The notes beneath the pieces are model-generated. The model saw only the letters and a list, made by a program, of their open reading frames with translations, searched no databases and was not told the DNA's origin. This document shows, piece after piece, positions 1-9,773 of a stretch of 64,000 bases of DNA (positions are counted from its first letter, which is position 1; each line of letters begins with the position of its first letter). Origin of the DNA: Acarospora socialis (taxonomy: Eukaryota > Ascomycota > Lecanoromycetes > Acarosporales > Acarosporaceae); assembly GCA_025617375.2 (NCBI GenBank), contig JAMYGW020000002.1, forward strand, positions 372,001 through 436,000, read 5' to 3'. The position numbers and the translations under genes are program-made.

Positions 1-2
1 CT

Positions 3-641
3 GAAAACATCTCTGTCGTCGTCGGACCGGAGAAAAGGAAGTTCGGAATCCAGAGAGGCTTACTTTGCCATTACTCCGACTATTTCGCAACAAACTTGAA
101 CGGGCTTTGGCCAGAAAGCAGCACAAGAGAGGTACATCTGGACCAGGACGAGGTGGAAACCTTCAAGCTGTTCAATACATGGCTCTATACCCGGAAAGTC
201 CACCTCGAGCTTGACGGAGCCGACAAAGATCGCGAATGGTACCGACTCAGCCGCCTCTACGTCTTCGCCGATATGCGGTTTGTGCCACAGCTCAAAGACA
301 CCGTCGTAACGATGATTGTGGCCAAGTATGGTCACCTCCAGAGCATTTCGGTGGACCACATTGCCTACGTCTACCACAACACTCCCTCCTCGTCGCTTCT
401 GCGGAAGCTAATGACTGATATGTTTGCCTGTAAGGCGAAGCTTGATCAGCTGAGCCAGACAAAGACAGAGGAAACTCTGGGAGTTCAATGTGGCGATTTT
501 CTGTGGGATCTCGTTCGGTCTCTGCAGGAGATGCGTCCAAAGCGTACCCCGTCGCCTGCTAGTGCTCGTTTCCACAGAGATGTTTGCAAGTACCACGAGC
601 ACGGCGAAGCCAAGGTATGCGCTGCCGGAAACCTAGTGTGA
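3..641 (+). CDS. BTB/POZ domain protein, 3' part
   Basis: The reading frame is open from the window edge, so the true start lies upstream; it ends at a TGA at 639-641. The first ~70 visible residues look like a fungal BTB/POZ fold: a VVVGPEKRKF strand motif, then GLLCHYSDYF, and later FNTWLYTRKV, the usual order of the beta strands and helices. The remainder (about 140 residues) is helical and resembles the C-terminal extension of the large family of short fungal BTB proteins. Such proteins usually mediate homo- or hetero-oligomerisation and some serve as cullin-3 adaptors, but no substrate can be inferred here. It is convergent with the AXL2-like gene, with 276 bp between stop codons. The family call is fairly secure; the function is unknown. 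Confidence 0.7.
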   Translation, partial: ENISVVVGPEKRKFGIQRGLLCHYSDYFATNLNGLWPESSTREVHLDQDEVETFKLFNTWLYTRKVHLELDGADKDREWYRLSRLYVFADMRFVPQLKDTVVTMIVAKYGHLQSISVDHIAYVYHNTPSSSLLRKLMTDMFACKAKLDQLSQTKTEETLGVQCGDFLWDLVRSLQEMRPKRTPSPASARFHRDVCKYHEHGEAKVCAAGNLV

Positions 642-917
642 TACGACGTGGCGGTGTTCTGCGAGATACGGTGGGTGATATCGCGAATTTGGTAGAACTG
701 ATGGCATTGGGCGGGGAATATTCTCGTCCATCACAGCGACTGGGCAGTCCAATATTGTTGTTTGTGTATTACTACGAGTTGGAAAGCTTTTCTCAGTATG
801 CAGATTTAGCAATACCCATGCTCCTCTACTATCAAAATTGACCAACCGACTCAACCCGGTAGCCAAGCCACCGAATGGCAAAACTAATCGAAACCCCCTC
901 ATACCCGCTCCAACACC

Positions 918-3900
918 TCAAATGAAGGCCCCAATCACCTCATTGCCCTCATTGCCCTCATTGCCTTTGTTGCATTCCTTGCCTTCCTCCCCTGCAGTTT
1001 CTTCTTCCCCTGCAATCTCTTCCTCCCCTGCAGTCTCTTCCTCCCCTGCATTTTCTTCCTTCCCCACATTGTCCACCTTGCCCACATTACCAAGATTCCC
1101 CCTAACACTCTTGTTCCTGCTCTGCCCGCCTACAGTAACCTCCACGCTCGTCGGTCTCTTTCCCTTATTCTCTTCCACGAACCGCGCCCGCCCGTCCCCA
1201 TCTCCCTCCCCAAACACTCCACCAACTCCATCGCCATCGCCATCGCCATCGCCATCACCAACATCATCGTCCTCACCGCCCCACTGTCGATGAAGCGTCC
1301 TCCGAATCCTCATCACCGCATCGTCCGCCGACGACTCTCCGAACGGCGCAAAGATTCGACTCAGCCGCAACAACGTCTCCTCGCCGTCCGCCGTGCGGGT
1401 GGTTCGCGACGGGCCCGGTGCGTCCGACGCGACAACAACACGCTCCGATGTATCGGCTGGATTCGCGGTATTGGCAGCCAGTGGATTCGGATAGCTGGAA
1501 TGCCGCCACTCTTCCCTCTCTCTCTCTTTCGCCTTCCCTTTCCCTTTCTCCGAGAGGCCCCCATCCCTATCGTCGCCCCTCTCCACAAAATCTAGCCTCG
1601 AGCTAGCCGCCGACTCAAACCGACTGGAGCCCGTCACACTCGCCTTGCTGGGACTATGGTCCCTGCGCACCGGACTCCGGCTCTGCGCCAGCCTTGCCAC
1701 GACACGGGCACCGATATTCTTGCGTGGGGAGGAGATCTTGCGCGAGCGCGGGCGCGGACGCAGCGGGGCGTCGAGGGAGGAGGATTTGGAGTAAGAGCGC
1801 TGGGAGCGCTGCGTCGGTTCGCGCGAGAGGCTGGTGCTGTAGTGGACGGTGTACTCGGAGGGGTGGAAGGAGCCGGAGCGGCTGGTGAGCGAGACCGGGT
1901 TGCGGCTACGGTGCGACAGGGCGCGCGTCGAGGAGCTGCCGGCGGATAGGAAGGGGTTTGTGCTGTGGCGGGCGCGGGCCCGGTTGTCGAGGTAGCTTTG
2001 CCGGGCCGTGCATGCGGAGAGGCGTTTCTGGCTCCGGGTCCGGGTTGGGGTCTGGTCTTGTTCCGTGACGGTTCGGATGCCCGGTCGCGCGGTGGTGCTG
2101 TAGGTAGTGCTTGGGCGTGGCGGTTGAGGGAAGCTGTCAGTTTTCTGCATTGTGTTTTCACTGTCTTGGTAGTTGCTCGAGCCGCTTCCGCTGGATGTCC
2201 ATGTGCTTCTTGGACTCCAGATTGAGCGGCGGACGACGCCGTGATTGGGAGGCCCGAAGTCGCCTTTGCCGTGGCCGCCGACGCTCGTTCGGATGGTCAG
2301 ACTGCCGCGGCTTGTGGGTCTGGGGGCGCTTTTGCCGTGGCCGACTCCGCTCATTCGCTTCTGGCTGGTGCTCTTGAAGCTCATGGTAGAGTCGCGGTTA
2401 GTGCGGCGGGAGTTGCGTCTCGATTGAGACATGTCTGTCAAGGCTGCCGATACATGACGGCTTGTTGGTCTTTTCCGGCCGTTGTAAAGGGCCTTTCGAC
2501 GGGTCGTAGTTGATTCATCAAGTGCAATCGTAAAATCAGCGCTAGATTCAGGTCTCTGAGGGTTGCTTTTCAAGTCTTTTAGATACTTCGAGTCTCTGTC
2601 TATGATACCGTCATTAGGCGCTAATGACTCCTGCATTTCGCCCTCCTCGTCGATGCTCTCCCCTGGCAGGCGAATATGAGAGCTTCGCTTGCTTGTACTA
2701 GGCTTCCAGTTAATCCTGGGTGGGCTGTATGGCGCACGGATATGCCGAGTTTCTGTCACCTCCGCCATCTCCGGATCCGGCTCAGGATTGCCCGGTGCCA
2801 GCAGTGGTCGAATGTTCGACTTTTTGATTGGTCCCATCTTTCGTCTTCTCCTCAAGAGGTACAGTGACAGCAGAACTGCTGCTATGATGGTAAGACATGG
2901 TATCAGTACAGCAGCTGCTATTCCGCCTTTACTCAAACCACCATCATTCGAGAGACCGAGAGCCGTTGACTGAGGTGCAGATGCTGATGATGATTTAGGC
3001 GAGCCTGTTGCATCCGTGGTCGATGATAAGCTGTTCGAAGCAGTAGAAGTTAAGGGAACCTCGCTACTTCCCACAGTGAGTAGAATGGTCTGTGAATCCG
3101 TCGTAGCTCCTTTGCTCGCAGTAACCTTTAGCTCGAAGACTTGCGGCGTTATGTCTTTCCGGACATAGCCTTGTATTGTCAACGTTTCAGAATCGTACCT
3201 AAGCCATGAAGAGGCCTTGCCTAGGTCAACACTGACTTTACTACCGCGATCCGTTAGTAAGGACTGGCTAAACGTATATGTAAAGTCGTGTCCTATGGTA
3301 GCGTTCAGATTGCCAACTTTTCCGCGGAAGAGACTCGAGGTCGACTGCAGGAATACTGTCGTGTTTGCCATATTTCCGAAGACATCAACGACCGCGATGG
3401 AGACTGTTAATGAAGTTGTTCCTTGAGGAGGAGTGCCACTAATCCCAAGCGTTTCATTGTCAAAGTTGAGCCAGGCCGGTACGTCTGCCGTGGCCTGCCT
3501 CAAGTCATGATCTGCTATTGTTTTCCCGTCCAATTGAAGCTGGTTTCTCAGATCGGTAAAGTCTAGATTGCGTCCTTCGGTGAAGTTGACGGTCTGCTGG
3601 TTCTTTATGAACAGCAGTTCATGTAGCCCAACGACGATCGTGAACGCCGTCGTAGCCCCCGCAAACCCTGCCACATCAGACGCTGTAAGTTGTATGCCAA
3701 AGTAATCTGGCGGCGCTGAGGGCGAATTTGATGGCGGGGTGTTGCCAGAAAAAGTGAGGCTGGCGGGATCGAAGTGAATCCACGAGGGCAATGGTGCGTT
3801 GCTTGCAGACACCGCATAGAAAACAGTATCACCATTGGTATTCAGGAAAGTGTTCGCCTTGAAGGCAAAGGAGAACGGAGCGGATGGGTATAATGCAAGA

Positions 3901-4301
3901 CTCGTCGAGTTCAGAGTCGTTCCAAACGAGGGAAGTTGCTCTGATGCTGATGATCCAAGACTTGGTCCGGAAGACAGAGATACAATCAATGTCGAAGCCA
4001 TATCGGTGTATCCCGTACCATCAGTGGCCGTCAAAGTAACGACCACCGCTCCCACATCTCCTGGACCCGGCGTCCCAGACAACGTTCTGCTTGTACTATC
4101 CAGCTGCAGCCACTTGGGTGGATCCCGTAGCGTATAGTCCATACTGGCTGTTGTCGATGTAAACGTGAACGACGAGAATACGAAGTTGAAGGGCTTTGCG
4201 ACTCGAGCCACGGGAGGCACCTGAGAATTGATAGGAAAGGTGATACTCGGGGCTCCACGAACGACCGTCGCCAACATTAACAGAACGACTCCAGTAATCA
4301 T
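918..4301 (-). CDS. AXL2: AXL2-like cadherin-domain membrane protein
   Basis: A single open frame of 1127 codons. I start at the ATG whose codon ends at 4301 because it opens a clear signal peptide (MITGVVLLMLATVVRG); the frame is open for 69 codons further upstream, but those are not signal-like. After the signal come about four cadherin-like/dystroglycan-type repeats (roughly residues 20-440) with recurring PxWLxxD and LxGTPP motifs. One transmembrane helix follows near residues 459-485 (IAAAVLIPCLTIIAAVLL), then RRRRK and a ~640-residue Ser/Arg-rich cytoplasmic tail. Yeast Axl2 marks the axial bud site, and homologues act in septation and polarity, so a cell-cortex role is likely. The C-terminus ends in low-complexity Asp-Gly and Ala-Gly-Glu repeats. 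GT and AG dinucleotides allow no obvious intron. The domain plan is seen; the polarity role is inferred from the family. Confidence 0.8.
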   Translation of the reverse strand: MITGVVLLMLATVVRGAPSITFPINSQVPPVARVAKPFNFVFSSFTFTSTTASMDYTLRDPPKWLQLDSTSRTLSGTPGPGDVGAVVVTLTATDGTGYTDMASTLIVSLSSGPSLGSSASEQLPSFGTTLNSTSLALYPSAPFSFAFKANTFLNTNGDTVFYAVSASNAPLPSWIHFDPASLTFSGNTPPSNSPSAPPDYFGIQLTASDVAGFAGATTAFTIVVGLHELLFIKNQQTVNFTEGRNLDFTDLRNQLQLDGKTIADHDLRQATADVPAWLNFDNETLGISGTPPQGTTSLTVSIAVVDVFGNMANTTVFLQSTSSLFRGKVGNLNATIGHDFTYTFSQSLLTDRGSKVSVDLGKASSWLRYDSETLTIQGYVRKDITPQVFELKVTASKGATTDSQTILLTVGSSEVPLTSTASNSLSSTTDATGSPKSSSASAPQSTALGLSNDGGLSKGGIAAAVLIPCLTIIAAVLLSLYLLRRRRKMGPIKKSNIRPLLAPGNPEPDPEMAEVTETRHIRAPYSPPRINWKPSTSKRSSHIRLPGESIDEEGEMQESLAPNDGIIDRDSKYLKDLKSNPQRPESSADFTIALDESTTTRRKALYNGRKRPTSRHVSAALTDMSQSRRNSRRTNRDSTMSFKSTSQKRMSGVGHGKSAPRPTSRGSLTIRTSVGGHGKGDFGPPNHGVVRRSIWSPRSTWTSSGSGSSNYQDSENTMQKTDSFPQPPRPSTTYSTTARPGIRTVTEQDQTPTRTRSQKRLSACTARQSYLDNRARARHSTNPFLSAGSSSTRALSHRSRNPVSLTSRSGSFHPSEYTVHYSTSLSREPTQRSQRSYSKSSSLDAPLRPRPRSRKISSPRKNIGARVVARLAQSRSPVRRDHSPSKASVTGSSRFESAASSRLDFVERGDDRDGGLSEKGKGKAKEREREEWRHSSYPNPLAANTANPADTSERVVVASDAPGPSRTTRTADGEETLLRLSRIFAPFGESSADDAVMRIRRTLHRQWGGEDDDVGDGDGDGDGDGVGGVFGEGDGDGRARFVEENKGKRPTSVEVTVGGQSRNKSVRGNLGNVGKVDNVGKEENAGEEETAGEEEIAGEEETAGEEGKECNKGNEGNEGNEVIGAFI
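984..1054. repeat. 18-bp minisatellite within the AXL2-like gene
   Basis: About four copies of an 18-bp unit resembling tcttcctcccctgcagtc lie in tandem and in frame. On the minus strand they encode an AGEEET hexapeptide repeat in the C-terminal tail. A neighbouring run of cattgccct-type units at 938-972 encodes Gly-Asn-Glu repeats. Copy number probably varies between strains. Confidence 0.8.
1229..1260. repeat. CCATCG microsatellite (Asp-Gly run)
   Basis: A (ccatcg)n hexanucleotide run of about five units inside the AXL2-like gene. On the minus strand it encodes alternating Asp and Gly. It is in frame, so length changes would not break the protein. Confidence 0.8.
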
Positions 4302-4664
4302 AGCGTCCCCAGGACAATGACTGTATCCCACAGGCCTGAATGTAAAAGAGTGTCTGATGCCTTGAGGCCAATTCGGCAGGCCTTTGCACACGAAGATCAA
4401 TGAGAGTCTGTGCGGACGATACAGCGTGGAGTCGAAAAGAAGCGCAATACAGCAGAAAATCCCAGATATTCCTCCATCGAGCAACGGGCCCAGGGGTGAA
4501 CGCGTCAACGACCCAGCCCCCCTTAGTTGAGGTCGTGTTAGGACGCGTTACTCGGGCAGAGGCTAAAGAGCTCGCAGGATAGGAGAATGTGACTGCTGCA
4601 AGGGGCCACGCACGGGCCGATATTGCAGCATACCAAGGTATGAGTTCACCGAAAAGAGACATGT
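4302..4664. other. Intergenic, AXL2-like upstream region
   Basis: 363 bp between the AXL2-like start codon and the stop of the acetyltransferase gene, both on the minus strand. It should hold the AXL2-like promoter and 5' leader. I see no convincing extra gene or motif. Confidence 0.5.
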
Positions 4665-5279
4665 TCAGCCACTTTGAAGTTGGAGAATCATCTTCAGGCC
4701 TGCACGGCCAGGTGAATAGTAATCCACCACATAGTCAACCTGCCGGAAGCCCAGCGAAACATAGAGGGCACGAGCAGGCGCTCGAGCTTCATCCACCCAC
4801 AACTGAACATGCTCACAGCCCTTGTTCGCCAGTTCTAGCAGAAGCCAAGTCATCATCTGCCTACCTATACCCTTACGACGGTGTGATTGAACAACGCAGA
4901 TTTTGTGTAGTAGGGCAGTTCTCCCCGTCCGAGCGTAGACCAAATATGCAACTGGGCAGGCATCACTCTTTTGATTCTCGTTGACTTCGACTGCAAAAAC
5001 GAGATGGCTATTGCGCTTCTTGAGCTCTGTATCGAAGTCGAAGGCTTCGATTCTGGGAAAAGTCTTCTTCTCGGTGCGTTTGACGCTGTCGAGCAATTGG
5101 GCTGCCTCCTTCCGGTTGACGTGCGCGATGTCTTGAAAATGCAATCCATGCATGACAGGATTGTTCACCAGAAGCTGGTTGGTCCTTGCGGCTTTTGGTG
5201 CTGGATATCGTAGATTTGATGAAGCGTTGAAGTTGCGCTTCGGTTCACCAAATCTCCCGACACCATTCCCACGCGCCAT
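4665..5279 (-). CDS. GNAT-family N-acetyltransferase
   Basis: An intronless frame of 204 residues starting at the ATG ending at 5279. The C-terminal half carries the GNAT acetyl-CoA binding core: a hydrophobic beta4 strand (ALLHKICVVQSH) followed by the pyrophosphate-binding loop RRKGIGRQMM (motif A, R/Q-x-x-G-x-G/A). Later come ARALYVSLGFRQVDYVVDYY, the usual last helix and strand of motif B. The N-terminus (residues 1-50) is basic and Asn-rich, perhaps targeting or disordered. The substrate cannot be told from sequence; the VDYY ending resembles N-alpha- or lysine-acetyltransferases such as the Naa50 group. It shares a 48-bp divergent promoter with the methyltransferase gene at 5328, so the two are probably co-expressed. 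Confidence 0.8.
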   Translation of the reverse strand: MARGNGVGRFGEPKRNFNASSNLRYPAPKAARTNQLLVNNPVMHGLHFQDIAHVNRKEAAQLLDSVKRTEKKTFPRIEAFDFDTELKKRNSHLVFAVEVNENQKSDACPVAYLVYARTGRTALLHKICVVQSHRRKGIGRQMMTWLLLELANKGCEHVQLWVDEARAPARALYVSLGFRQVDYVVDYYSPGRAGLKMILQLQSG

Positions 5280-5327
5280 GTATTGACCTCAGAAAACCCA
5301 CAATCGTGACGCCAATGCGCTGCAACC
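5280..5327. promoter_or_regulatory. Very short bidirectional promoter
   Basis: Only 48 bp separate the start codons of the acetyltransferase (minus strand) and the EFM6-like methyltransferase (plus strand). Any core promoter must overlap one of the transcribed regions. Confidence 0.55.
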
Positions 5328-6070
5328 ATGTCTAACGAGGAGGATGGAATCTTCGGTATCAGTGAAGATCTAGTCCAATCACCAACCCACAAACCAGCCT
5401 CAATCACCACCCTAGACTTCGACAGTCTCCTCACCACCCCACTGAAACTCCACGAAGACCTCGCCGAAGGATGCGGAGGTCAACTCTGGCCCGCCGGCAT
5501 GGTTCTCGCCAAATACATACTACGACAGCACAAAAACAACATGAAGGGAAAGACGATGTTTGTACGCTCCAGATCTCACACTACTTGCATGCACGAATTA
5601 CGTTAGATTAGGGCTAAGCGGCACGCAGACTTGAGCTGGGCGCTGGCGGCGGGCTTGTCGGCCTCGCTGTCGCGCTGGGATGCAACCTCGACCGACCGCT
5701 CTACGTTACGGATCAGACGCCCATGCTAGCTTTGATGCGGCGGAACATCGCTCTCAATCGCCTTGAGGATGTCGTGCATGCTGCGGTCCTCGACTGGGGA
5801 GACCCCGTCCCAACCACCGTTCCCACGACACCAGATCTTATCCTAGCCGCAGATTGCGTCTACTTTGAGCCCGCCTTCCCTCTTCTCCAGACTACGCTGC
5901 TCGAGCTGATCGGGCCGGAGACGGTGTGCTATTTCTGCTTCAAGAGGCGGAGGAGGGCGGATTTGCAGTTCTTGAAGAAGGTGCGGAAGGTGCTTGAGGT
6001 GCGGGAGGTTGGTGATGATCCGGATAGGGACACGTATGCTAGGGAGAATATTTTCTTGTATGTTGCGTAA
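5328..6070 (+). CDS. EFM6: EFM6-like protein-lysine methyltransferase
   Basis: Two exons, 5328-5557 and 5629-6070, joined by a 71-bp intron with a gtttgt donor and cag acceptor, giving 223 residues. The splice choice is fixed by the frame, because it restores the family-16 methyltransferase motif I: TILELGAGGGLVGLA. Downstream are motif post-I (LYVTDQ), an LDWGDP segment and the DLILAADCVYFEPAF motif that ends in the DxxY-type catalytic region. N-terminal residues GQLWPAGMVLAKYI match the usual W-pocket of this group. Yeast Efm6 methylates Lys390 of translation elongation factor eEF1A in the cytosol; the same is inferred here. It is divergent from the GNAT gene. Confidence 0.82.
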
Positions 6071-6608
6071 TGGTGCTCTTATGGCATGTCGGACATAGTG
6101 AGCTGATGTGAGTCCTACAGGTATGCGATTACCAAGAAGAATTGAGGTGGTGATGATGAAGATTGGTGATGGTAGTCTACGTAATAGGCATGAGACCGGT
6201 GTGCATTGAGTTGTATTCGCTTCGTGCTATAGTCACGGAACGGTCTCTTATTGCAAGAGGAATGGAATATGGTTGTTGCTTTATGCGGCTTGTGTAAGCC
6301 GTTGAAGCTTCTCTACAGAATCAGCTATTGACCCTAACAAGTAGACAAGTCGTGTGTGAACATTGCTGCTAGGAACGAAGGGTGGATAGATTCTACTCGG
6401 GCACCAGGTAACTAGAGTGGAAGACGGAGGTGACGCAGTGGTAGCTCTGTTGTATTACGAAGAGTCTATACGAAATAGTGTGAATATCTATACTGAGCAC
6501 TGCAGGCTCCTTTTCCGAGCTTGCTGTGAAGTGGTTGTAGTATGAGTGATTCTTCAATTTGATGTTTGTGGAGCCCAAAATCGAACGACATCTATGAGGC
6601 TGCCTAAC
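6071..6608. other. Intergenic between convergent genes
   Basis: 538 bp between the convergent stop codons of EFM6-like and MPP10. It should contain both 3' UTRs. I see no convincing gene. Confidence 0.5.
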
Positions 6609-8825
6609 CTAGAGTTTGAACTGATGAGCCCCCTTGAGGACATGCTGAGGCTTGATAGCCTTCCCTTCAACATCCCTAACCTCCCCTTTCTTACCGATTA
6701 CCTTCACACCACCTTTCTTGAGATCACTGGCCACCTGGCTCTTGTCCTGTGCCACTTTGCCAACCTTGCCTTTTACAACAAGCCCACCGGCTTTCTTGAT
6801 CCTCTCCTTCTCTCTTCTCCTTCTTCTTAACTTCTCGTCCCTGCTCATTTCTTCTCGAGCAACTGGAACTCCACTCTTTGGTACTATGTCGTCCTTGTTC
6901 TTCTCCTCACCCGCCTTGTATACTTCCTGTGGCGCCAGCATGCTGTTACCGCCCAGGTCGCCGCCAGCACTCGGCCTAGCATCCTCCATACTAATGGTCG
7001 GTACATCAGCCACGATAGTAATACTAGGTTGCTGCGGCTTCGGCTTGTAATGCCAATTCGACAACGCATCAAGTTTGGTGCTGATGTCCTTCCATAAGAC
7101 CTCAATCTCTGCATACTCCCTTTTCAACTTCTCGTTGCGCTTGTTCACGAATCCATCAGGATCGACTGCCTGAAGGTGCTCAGCTTCATACATCTCAGCT
7201 AGTGACTGCTGAGGCTTCGTGTCGTCGAGTTCAAATCTTCCGCGACGTACACTGGAGCCAGTCGCCAGGGACCCGGGCCTTCTGCGAATGACCTCGTCGA
7301 ATTCTTTTGCTAAAATACGCCGCTTGATGAGCGCTTCAATGCCCTCACTGACTTCGTTGGTTATAACTGGTACGGGCTTGCCGGCTCGTTCGAAGTCGAG
7401 ATCTTCCTCCAATAATGAATTGATCGGACGATCGGCGGCGCGGGCCTCACCGGCAAGCGTCCATTCGCGTTTGGCAACATTCACAGCTTCGAGTCGACGG
7501 ATCTCTTCTGCAAGCTTGGCTTGTCGCCGTTCGTGGTTCGATTTGCGTGACTTAGGATCACCAGGATCCAAATCAGAAGGAGGCTCAGATTCTGCCTGAG
7601 CGGAGAGCTCATCGTCGAATAAATCACGGCGAACGGCGGAGATGGTACGCTGGATATCTTCCGGATCTTCTTGCGTGCTTGATAGGCCGGCGGCCTGAGT
7701 TTTGAAGAGAGCACGCCTTCGTTTGGATTTGGTTGCTTTCTGAGGCGGTGGCGCAAAGAAGTCCTCATACTTTACCTCGTTGGTATTGTTCATGGCCTCC
7801 ATGTCTTCAATATCTTCTGCGCTGTCACTCGATTCTCCGTATAGATCTGCGTTGCCGAATGTGGGACCGTCTTCCTCTTCATCGTCACCTTCAGATTCTC
7901 CGGCTCCACCATTGCTATTGCCTGCGGCCACTGTTCTGGTTGATCCAGACATTGCCATAGGGTCGGCGTCCCAGTCTATCTCTTCCTCGTCACTTGCGGC
8001 ACCATCATCAGGGTCTCCTCGAGCATCCTGTTGTTCCAAAAACTCCGACTGCTTATTGAACTCATCAATCGAGAAGAAACCATCGTTGAGGCCATGGGGA
8101 TCTGGTTTGTAGACTTCGGTTTGCTCATCCGCTAAGGACTCCTCGTCGTCAATATCAAGACCGTCATGTTCAATATCTTCCTCATCTTCTTTCTCTAACC
8201 CCACAATAGCTTTCGCATCCCGGTCCCCGCCTTCATCTGAAGACTGCGCACTGAGTTCGCTATCTAACAGATCCTCTACGTCATAGTCATCGTCTTCACT
8301 GCCACTCACTTCAAACCCATCCTCGTCAAACCGTAGCACCTTCGTGGGTCCAAGCTCGTCACCATGCCCATTTCCCAGTGCCTCCGGCGTTGCATCTCCT
8401 CCCCCATCACCCAGTGCACTCGGTAAGTCTTTCGCGACCTCCTCTCTGCTGGCATCCAAAACCCTCCTCGCTTGCTCCCAGACTTGCTCGATGTCAAAGC
8501 CCTCCAAGTAGATCTGCTTCAATTGCAATGTTTGCTTGTAGCTATAAAGGTCATCGTCGCCCCGCTTCCGCTTCGGCCTTGACTCTTGCTGTCGCAGCGA
8601 CTGGATCTCGCTTATCGTTGAAGCAAGAGGGTCCAGATAACGCTTGGCGAGGACGAGGGACGCCGCATGGAGCGAAGGAGGGGGCTGCAGGAAGGTGTGT
8701 GGAGAGGCCGATAATGTTGATACGAGCGCATCTTCCGAAGACGGATGCAGGTCGGTCGCAGCGGAATGTGATACGTTCCCAGCGAAGGACGTCGTGTCGG
8801 CGAGAATATCAATTGAGGGCGTCAT
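6609..8825 (-). CDS. MPP10: U3 snoRNP protein Mpp10
   Basis: A 738-residue intronless frame. The chosen ATG ends at 8825 (MTPSIDILADTTSF); an upstream extension of 36 codons is not family-like. The protein shows the Mpp10 plan: a short helical N-terminus, a long acidic Asp/Glu-rich centre (about residues 150-370), then the conserved core NHERRQAKLAEEI, RPINSLLEEDLDFERAGKPVP and QSLAEMYEAEHLQ, and a Lys-rich tail with KLRRRRREKERIKKA. Mpp10 forms a nucleolar complex with Imp3 and Imp4 on the U3 snoRNA and is needed for 18S rRNA processing in the small-subunit processome. The length is close to the usual 600-750. It shares a 948-bp upstream region with the SPX/VTC gene. Confidence 0.9.
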   Translation of the reverse strand: MTPSIDILADTTSFAGNVSHSAATDLHPSSEDALVSTLSASPHTFLQPPPSLHAASLVLAKRYLDPLASTISEIQSLRQQESRPKRKRGDDDLYSYKQTLQLKQIYLEGFDIEQVWEQARRVLDASREEVAKDLPSALGDGGGDATPEALGNGHGDELGPTKVLRFDEDGFEVSGSEDDDYDVEDLLDSELSAQSSDEGGDRDAKAIVGLEKEDEEDIEHDGLDIDDEESLADEQTEVYKPDPHGLNDGFFSIDEFNKQSEFLEQQDARGDPDDGAASDEEEIDWDADPMAMSGSTRTVAAGNSNGGAGESEGDDEEEDGPTFGNADLYGESSDSAEDIEDMEAMNNTNEVKYEDFFAPPPQKATKSKRRRALFKTQAAGLSSTQEDPEDIQRTISAVRRDLFDDELSAQAESEPPSDLDPGDPKSRKSNHERRQAKLAEEIRRLEAVNVAKREWTLAGEARAADRPINSLLEEDLDFERAGKPVPVITNEVSEGIEALIKRRILAKEFDEVIRRRPGSLATGSSVRRGRFELDDTKPQQSLAEMYEAEHLQAVDPDGFVNKRNEKLKREYAEIEVLWKDISTKLDALSNWHYKPKPQQPSITIVADVPTISMEDARPSAGGDLGGNSMLAPQEVYKAGEEKNKDDIVPKSGVPVAREEMSRDEKLRRRRREKERIKKAGGLVVKGKVGKVAQDKSQVASDLKKGGVKVIGKKGEVRDVEGKAIKPQHVLKGAHQFKL

Positions 8826-9773
8826 GGTAATAGCAAGGCAGCGGCGGATTGCCCGCGGAAAGGGAAGTCGAACTGGTGATGCTGTCTCGGAATTGGTCGT
8901 TCGATATGTGGTCCTTTCAACCAGTGCATGCAAGCAGTCTCGTGCTCTCTTTCCTTTTCAATACAGTGATCACGCAACGCAGTGAAATCCAAGTATTACT
9001 GGTTCGGAGATACTGCTCGGGTAACACACGCAGATACCTGTCGTCGTTCTCGAACTTCTGGCCGTGCCGCTAATGGGGTCTTCAGCGCTGTAAGCGTTGC
9101 CTACCTAATTGGCTTATTTGTCTCACGTTATAATAGGGTGTGATTGGTCTTTCCCTTGCTGGGTAAGGTACTGTAATTTAGGTACAAATACCTTAGGTTA
9201 AGCTTGTTGAAATCCTGAAAAGAGTACTCGTACCTAAGGTAGTGCAGATCTCAAAGCCCCCCACCTTCAGACATCATCCCCCTCCAGACTCGCATACATC
9301 TGCCTGCATAACATACCTAGCATACGATGTAGTACAAGCACGGCATATGTGAAGTTCAATTACACATAAATACCTGCCCGATGGGGCGTGAGGGATTCTT
9401 TATGTTTGGGCAAACGGGAAGAGTCTGGAGCGTGTGGCAATGGATCCGCTAGAAAGATTAGCTTTACCTTGGCATTGACTGCCTCTCACTCCTTACAAGC
9501 TTGATTTTGCTCTCTCATCTGTCTTTTCAAGGATAGCGATCATTCTTGGCGTGTGTTCTGGTCATGGACCGTCTCTATACTCAATTGTTGGACGTAACGT
9601 TACGATAGGCTGGCGAGGCATTCGCTATTGACCGAATTCCGCTTGCCTTCAGAGCATTGGCTAGTGACATTCAATCGGACAACAAGCGCCCATAACTATT
9701 GTAACGGGGAACAGTTCCTACGAGTACCGGCACCCGTCAACTAAAGCAGAACAGACGGTTACGCAACGTTGAG
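8826..9773. promoter_or_regulatory. Divergent promoter region MPP10 / SPX-VTC
   Basis: 948 bp between two start codons pointing outwards. It contains several related short motifs: tttaggtac at 9176-9184, ataccttaggtta near 9187-9199, and gtacctaaggtag near 9230-9242. These are copies of an ACCTTAGGT/ACCTAAGGT half-palindrome. No further gene is visible. Confidence 0.5.

Noticed and set aside
838-1293. Plus-strand Pro/Ser-rich open frame
   Set aside because: It is the antisense shadow of the AXL2-like gene's low-complexity tail; the minus-strand frame has clear domains.
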